64,000 bases of DNA, taken from NCBI GenBank assembly GCA_964020155.1, contig OZ026548.1, positions 4,681,397 through 4,745,396 of the forward strand, in the 5' to 3' direction. This document shows positions 60,356 through 64,000 of this stretch, piece by piece (the stretch's first letter is position 1; each line of letters opens with the position of its first letter). The notes under the pieces are model-generated. The model ran no database searches and had not been told where the DNA came from. It saw nothing but the letters and a program-made list of their open reading frames with translations. Source of the stretch: Chondrilla cf. caribensis. Lineage: Eukaryota; Porifera; Demospongiae; Chondrillida; Chondrillidae. The position numbers were made by a program, and so were the translations under genes.

Positions 60356-60535
60356 TACAGTGGAACCTCTCCATAACGGACACTTTGGGACCTTGGTTTT
60401 AGTCCTTATTAGAAAGGTTTCCTCAATTCAGAGGTCACTTAATACACTACAGTACTACACCGGGACACAGAATGGTGTCCTTATTATAGAGGTTTCTGCA
60501 ATTCAGAGGTTTATAATAGAGAGGTTCCACTGTAT
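60356..60535. mobile_element. Tc1/pogo-like MITE (TGGAACCTCTCCATAA family)
   Basis: Left TACAGTGGAACCTCTCCATA, right AATAGAGAGGTTCCACTGTA; relative of 47094-47273 in opposite orientation. Confidence 0.88.
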
Positions 60536-60539
60536 AGAT

Positions 60540-60956
60540 CAGGCCCGTACGCAGGCTTCACAAAAGGGGGGTTACATTTTTAGTGCAGTTCATATCCATC
60601 TGTCATCACACATGCATGCCATCACAATTCTACAGATCATTGTTGAAGGTTTGATATCAAGCATAACATGCAGTTTATGTCTGGTCATGTCACAAATATA
60701 CGAATATACACAGAGCTCAATAACAGCTACTGTGCTGAATCAAATAGCAAATTGACTGATTCCAGTCTACATAATCATTATATCATATAATGGGGTGGCT
60801 GCATCACCTTTGTATCAGATCATATTACTGTGAAATTTTGATCATTTGTGCCCTAGACAATGATGGCACTTGGACAACAGCATTTTATCTTTTCAATGTA
60901 TAGACACAAAGGGGGGTTCGGTCGAACCCCCTCGAACCCCCCTGTGTACAGGCCTG
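60540..60956. mobile_element. MITE with CAGGCCCGTACGCAGG ends
   Basis: Terminal inverted pair CAGGCCCGTACGCAGG and CCTGTGTACAGGCCTG, each followed inward by a G-run (AAAGGGGGG; CCCCCCTG). Interior is AT-rich, no coding frame. Confidence 0.75.
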
Positions 60957-61301
60957 TCTAAGATGGCCAATTTCAAATGCTGACAATTTGAAATTGGGCT
61001 AGAATTCATACACAGAAGCACCGCTGAACATAATAACTTCAGCAAAGGTTCTTCTGAACCTAAGAAAGACGTCCAAATAATTTGAATGGGGGGGCGGCAG
61101 CCCCACGAGTTTTTGAACTCGAATTACTTGTTTGTTACAGTTACGCGTGGAAACACATACGTAATATGTATATATGACGAGCGTAACATACCGGAAATCA
61201 AAAGTTTGAAGGAATAATTATAGGGGTTGCCTGTGGTACTCGTATTGCATATACTAAATCTATATAATATCCTGTAACCCATGTGAGGTGTGATATTGCA
61301 T

Positions 61302-61660
61302 ACTGTACCTGGTGGTTGTGTGAGGTGTGATATTGCATACTGTACCTGGTGGTTGTGTGAGGTGTACACACATACTGTACCTTGTGGTTGTGTGAGGTGT
61401 ACACACATACTGTACCTGGTGGTTATGTGAGGTGTACACACATACTGTACCTTGTGGTTGTGTGAGGTGTACACACATACTGTACCTGGTGGTTATGTGA
61501 GGTGTACACACATACTGTACCTGGTGGTTATGTGAGGTGTACACACATACTGTACCTGGTGGTTGTGTGAGGTGTACACACATACTGTACCTGGTGGTTG
61601 TGTGAGGTGTACACACATACTGTACCTGGTGGTTGTGTGAGGTGTACACACATACTGTAC
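61302..61660 (-). repeat. 35-bp minisatellite, 10 units, after signal exon D
   Basis: First to last ACTGTACC span 352 bp, ten units plus 2 bp. The two units farthest from the exon have GATATTGC in place of ACACAC. Several units carry TTATGTGAG. Confidence 0.95.
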
Positions 61661-61718
61661 CTTGTGCTGCAACAAGTGTAGCTGATCCAATAATCACCAA
61701 TGCTAGTTTGATGAACAT
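61661..61718 (-). pseudogene. Copy D: orphan signal-peptide exon
   Basis: 58-nt exon identical in layout to exon 1 of A-C (MFIKLALVIIGSATLVAAQ, donor GTACAG). Downstream there is only the minisatellite and then a transposon cluster; no Calx-beta or SSCC exon follows before copy C. Upstream the shared promoter block ends at about 61748 (TATTGACACAGTAA), so the TATA box is gone. A truncated duplicate, probably silent. Confidence 0.85.
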
Positions 61719-61749
61719 GTCCAAGGAGATCTCTCACAGCTATTGACAC

Positions 61750-62295
61750 AGTAATGGTATATTGAATAGGTGATACTACTGATTGTGTTATTGTGTTGTG
61801 TTATCCTCACCTTTCCAATGTCAAATTATGTATTGTATTTTAGGAGCCTTCAGTCTTCAAATTACGTAGGCAGTACATAATGTCTCAGCACAGTGTGTTA
61901 AGTGTACATGATATAATACTTTAGATTAATTATAGGGATTCACCCACATTGTGTTGTGGTATGCTATATGTATATAATATGCATTTTGCTTTTCATCTGT
62001 ATGTTGTTACTGTGAGTGCATGCAACAACCACCTCATTCACATGTTGCTGCACACAGTTCACAATAATAACAATAGTACTGTAATACTATTGTTATTATT
62101 GTATTTGCACAACAACTCATTTCTATTCTGTTCTGTTGTGCAGAGTTCTGTGTGTGTACTGTTATTTTGTTCCCATTTCTGTTTTTAGGAGCTGTCACGG
62201 GCAATTACGTTCCTATATACCTGTTCCTACAGCTGGTCTACTTTGTACACACAGTAGACATGTGGAGTTGTCACTGGATCATTATAATAGCATGC
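61750..62295. other. Diverged duplicate of 53030-53560
   Basis: Shares CCAATGTCAAATTATG-type, CACACTGTTATTTTGTTC and the SSCC-end relic CTGGTCTACTTTGTACACAC with the earlier region. A palindrome AATAACAATAGTACTG and complement lies at 62063-62100. Confidence 0.5.
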
Positions 62296-62548
62296 TTGTT
62301 ATACAGGTAGTATGTTTAATGGACAAAATCTTACACCAGATTTTAATTAGACTCATGTACATTACTTGTACATCTGAATATTTTATGTTGCAAAACTATA
62401 GATAAAGCTCTCTTGTACAGCATTTAACTATCAATGACTTATTTTCAATACTGCTCACCTCGACAATCATCCTCTCTCTTGGAGTTGTCTATGATGCTGA
62501 CAGTTACTTTTCCTCTAGCACTAGCGAATTCAGGCAAAGACCTCCCTC
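62296..62548 (-). pseudogene. Fragment of a Calx-beta exon and its 3' intron
   Basis: Matches copy C from 56745 to about 56975, including the donor (CGACAATCATCCTCTCTCTT) and the last Calx-beta strand (VTVSIIDNSKREDDCR on the minus strand). Homology stops after GAATTCAGGCAAAGACCTCC; no signal exon or SSCC exon is attached in the right order. A dead remnant between copies D and E. Confidence 0.85.
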
Positions 62549-62742
62549 AATTTTGAATTGTGCATGCTACCTCATTTTACTGACCTCAATCACATCAGTG
62601 GATGTATGTACCCATGGATATGTATTCATTCCATATCCATTGATATACGTATGTATTGTGTGTATCCTTGAAATCTGAGGAGCAAATATGGACGTTATCC
62701 GTACACAAACACCCAATACATATGCATGCATACAGTACTTAC

Positions 62743-62942
62743 TACCGTATAGCGGGAAATTATTGCAGGACAAAATTTTTGTGGATTTTGCAGTCGGCTT
62801 AACATTTGTGAATTGGCATTCTCGTTGTTCTATAGCTATCACATGACAGTACGTGGCCAGCATGGATATCTGTGAAAATTTTATCTGCGAATTTTCATTT
62901 TTGGAACCATCTTTCTCCCACAAAAATTTCCTGCTATACGGT
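62743..62942. mobile_element. TACCGTATAGCGGGAAA-family MITE
   Basis: Left TACCGTATAGCGGGAAATTA, right AAATTTCCTGCTATACGGT. Interior matches 43562-43770. Confidence 0.82.
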
Positions 62943-63418
62943 TTTGCTCTCACTAATGTACGTGTTTAGGATATTATGGTGATGTATAATTGTGGAGAAC
63001 TTCAATACTCATAATGTTCTATGTAACCAACCACGTACCATATGTACATGCTGTCTGATATGTCTGTATATAAATGTCTTTATTCTAAGGCCCAATTTAT
63101 CCATATTATATAAGTATTTCATCCCCATAATATACATATGTATTGAACTGATCAGATATAATTATTATAACTATGTATTGGAGAATATAAGTATACTGTG
63201 TATGACAAATTTCCGTATTCTGGACATCTTGGTAATATAATTATCATCATGTCATAATAATTGTACATGACATAGATCAAATGGTTATTAGTCTACTATG
63301 AATTATTGAATATATGTACTCACTACGTAATGGCCTAACCTACACTACTTGTTAGTGAGTGAGTTTTCTCTATTCTACTTGTTATATGAGAACTGGTGCT
63401 CCTGTTCCAACTGCTGCT

Positions 63419-64000
63419 CTACTTGGTGCACACAACGCAGGACACTTCCCTTATCTGCTCATATGGTGGGCACTGCATTCCATATGCACAGGCCACTTGG
63501 ACGTGGTACAAAAGGGCTCCGTTGTTATTTGCAACTTGTTCTTCAACCAATTCTGCATCAAAATCAATACACACAAATGTGCTTGCTCCTGGGTGGTTGT
63601 AATGTCCAGTCATCAGCCAGCCAAAGTACTCGGTGGTCCACCCGGAAGGACATTCATAGGTTCCTGGTATCATGAGGTGCTTTGAACGATTGTCAACTTC
63701 ACACACAGCACATGGAACGTTATGATCATGCCTCCCACGGGTGAGTGCTTGGTTAGGTGCTATTTCGAATTCTGTCCCATACATGTAAGCCAGACCACTA
63801 TTGGTTGTGGTTGATGCAGAATGATACTTCCCCTGTGAAGTGAGGCAGATAAAGTCAGATGCTCCACCGTTGTGATTGTAATAGCCTGAAGCAGCTCTGC
63901 CTTCATAGACACGACTGGTCCCATCGACATCAGGACAAGTAGTGTTGCCCCAGCGAACATACGTTTGTCCTCCAGGACATGGTTTTGGTGGTGGTGTTGT
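63419..64000 (-). CDS. Copy E: SSCC domain exon, gene continues past the window
   Basis: Open for 194 codons from the window edge to the stop at 63419. Reads TTPPPKPCPGGQ, then TYVRWGNTTCPDVDGTSRV, through YMYGTEFEIAPNQALTRGRH and IPGTYECPSGWTTEYFGWLM to EVSCVVCTK. Very close to copy C, including the proline-rich linker, but with Cys in place of Ser-Thr in the linker. The Calx-beta and signal exons should lie to the right of base 64000. No lesion in the visible part. Confidence 0.9.
   Translation of the reverse strand, partial: TTPPPKPCPGGQTYVRWGNTTCPDVDGTSRVYEGRAASGYYNHNGGASDFICLTSQGKYHSASTTTNSGLAYMYGTEFEIAPNQALTRGRHDHNVPCAVCEVDNRSKHLMIPGTYECPSGWTTEYFGWLMTGHYNHPGASTFVCIDFDAELVEEQVANNNGALLYHVQVACAYGMQCPPYEQIREVSCVVCTK

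Larger units (their letters stand above)
60052..61130. mobile_element. Nested transposon cluster
   Basis: Two CAAGTAATTCGAGT-family elements in opposite orientation: a reversed one at 60052-60240 and a direct one from about 60240, continuing as GTGTTTCTACGCAAAACAGC, broken at 60355, resuming at about 60960 (AAGATGGCCAATTTC) and ending with GAACTCGAATTACTTG at 61130. The gap holds the pogo-like MITE 60356-60535 and a second element at 60540-60956 with ends CAGGCCCGTACGCAGG and CCTGTGTACAGGCCTG. The order of events can be read directly. Confidence 0.8.

Overview
The window is nuclear DNA of a metazoan, most likely a sponge. Coding is split into small exons with GT-AG introns. The protein families are animal ones (Derlin, SUDS3, S2P, a rabphilin-type Rab effector). 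The right part carries spongin short-chain collagen (SSCC) type genes, first known from freshwater sponges but present in other invertebrates, so the phylum call is an inference. I rebuilt exons by hand from splice signals, phase continuity and family resemblance. No RNA evidence was available.

Left part (1-24.6 kb): five compact genes in alternating orientation. A Derlin-2/3 gene (-, 3' end beyond the window) is head to head with a SUDS3/Sds3 gene (+). SUDS3 is tail to tail with an intronless MBTPS2/S2P gene (-). S2P is head to head with a CXorf65-like gene (+), which is tail to tail with a 13-exon rabphilin-like gene (-). Derlin (ER-associated degradation) and S2P (activation of membrane-bound transcription factors) both serve ER homeostasis.

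Middle part (24.6-37.6 kb): no convincing gene. It holds microsatellites, minisatellites, short inverted-repeat transposons, hairpins, and a decayed copy of one rabphilin C2A exon carrying a stop codon.

Right part (37.7-64 kb), all on the minus strand: a two-exon short-chain collagen, then a tandem family whose members join a signal peptide, a Calx-beta domain and an SSCC C-terminal domain without a collagen helix. Copies A and C are intact, B has a 1-bp frameshift, D is a lone signal exon, E runs off the window, and several 3' relics lie between. Intron 1 of A-D carries the same 35-bp minisatellite in 12, 3, 20 and 10 units. Each unit starts with a copy of the 5' splice site and ends in AG. 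A different minisatellite in the last visible Derlin intron also starts at, and repeats, its 5' splice site.

The DNA is rich in non-autonomous transposons: Tc1/mariner-pogo-like elements ending TACAGTG, a family with TACCGTATAGCGGGAAA ends, a family with CAAGTAATTCGAGT ends, a SINE-like insertion and a 739-bp element with a 6-bp target duplication. Two short elements carry what looks like a hammerhead ribozyme fold with different but compensating stems.
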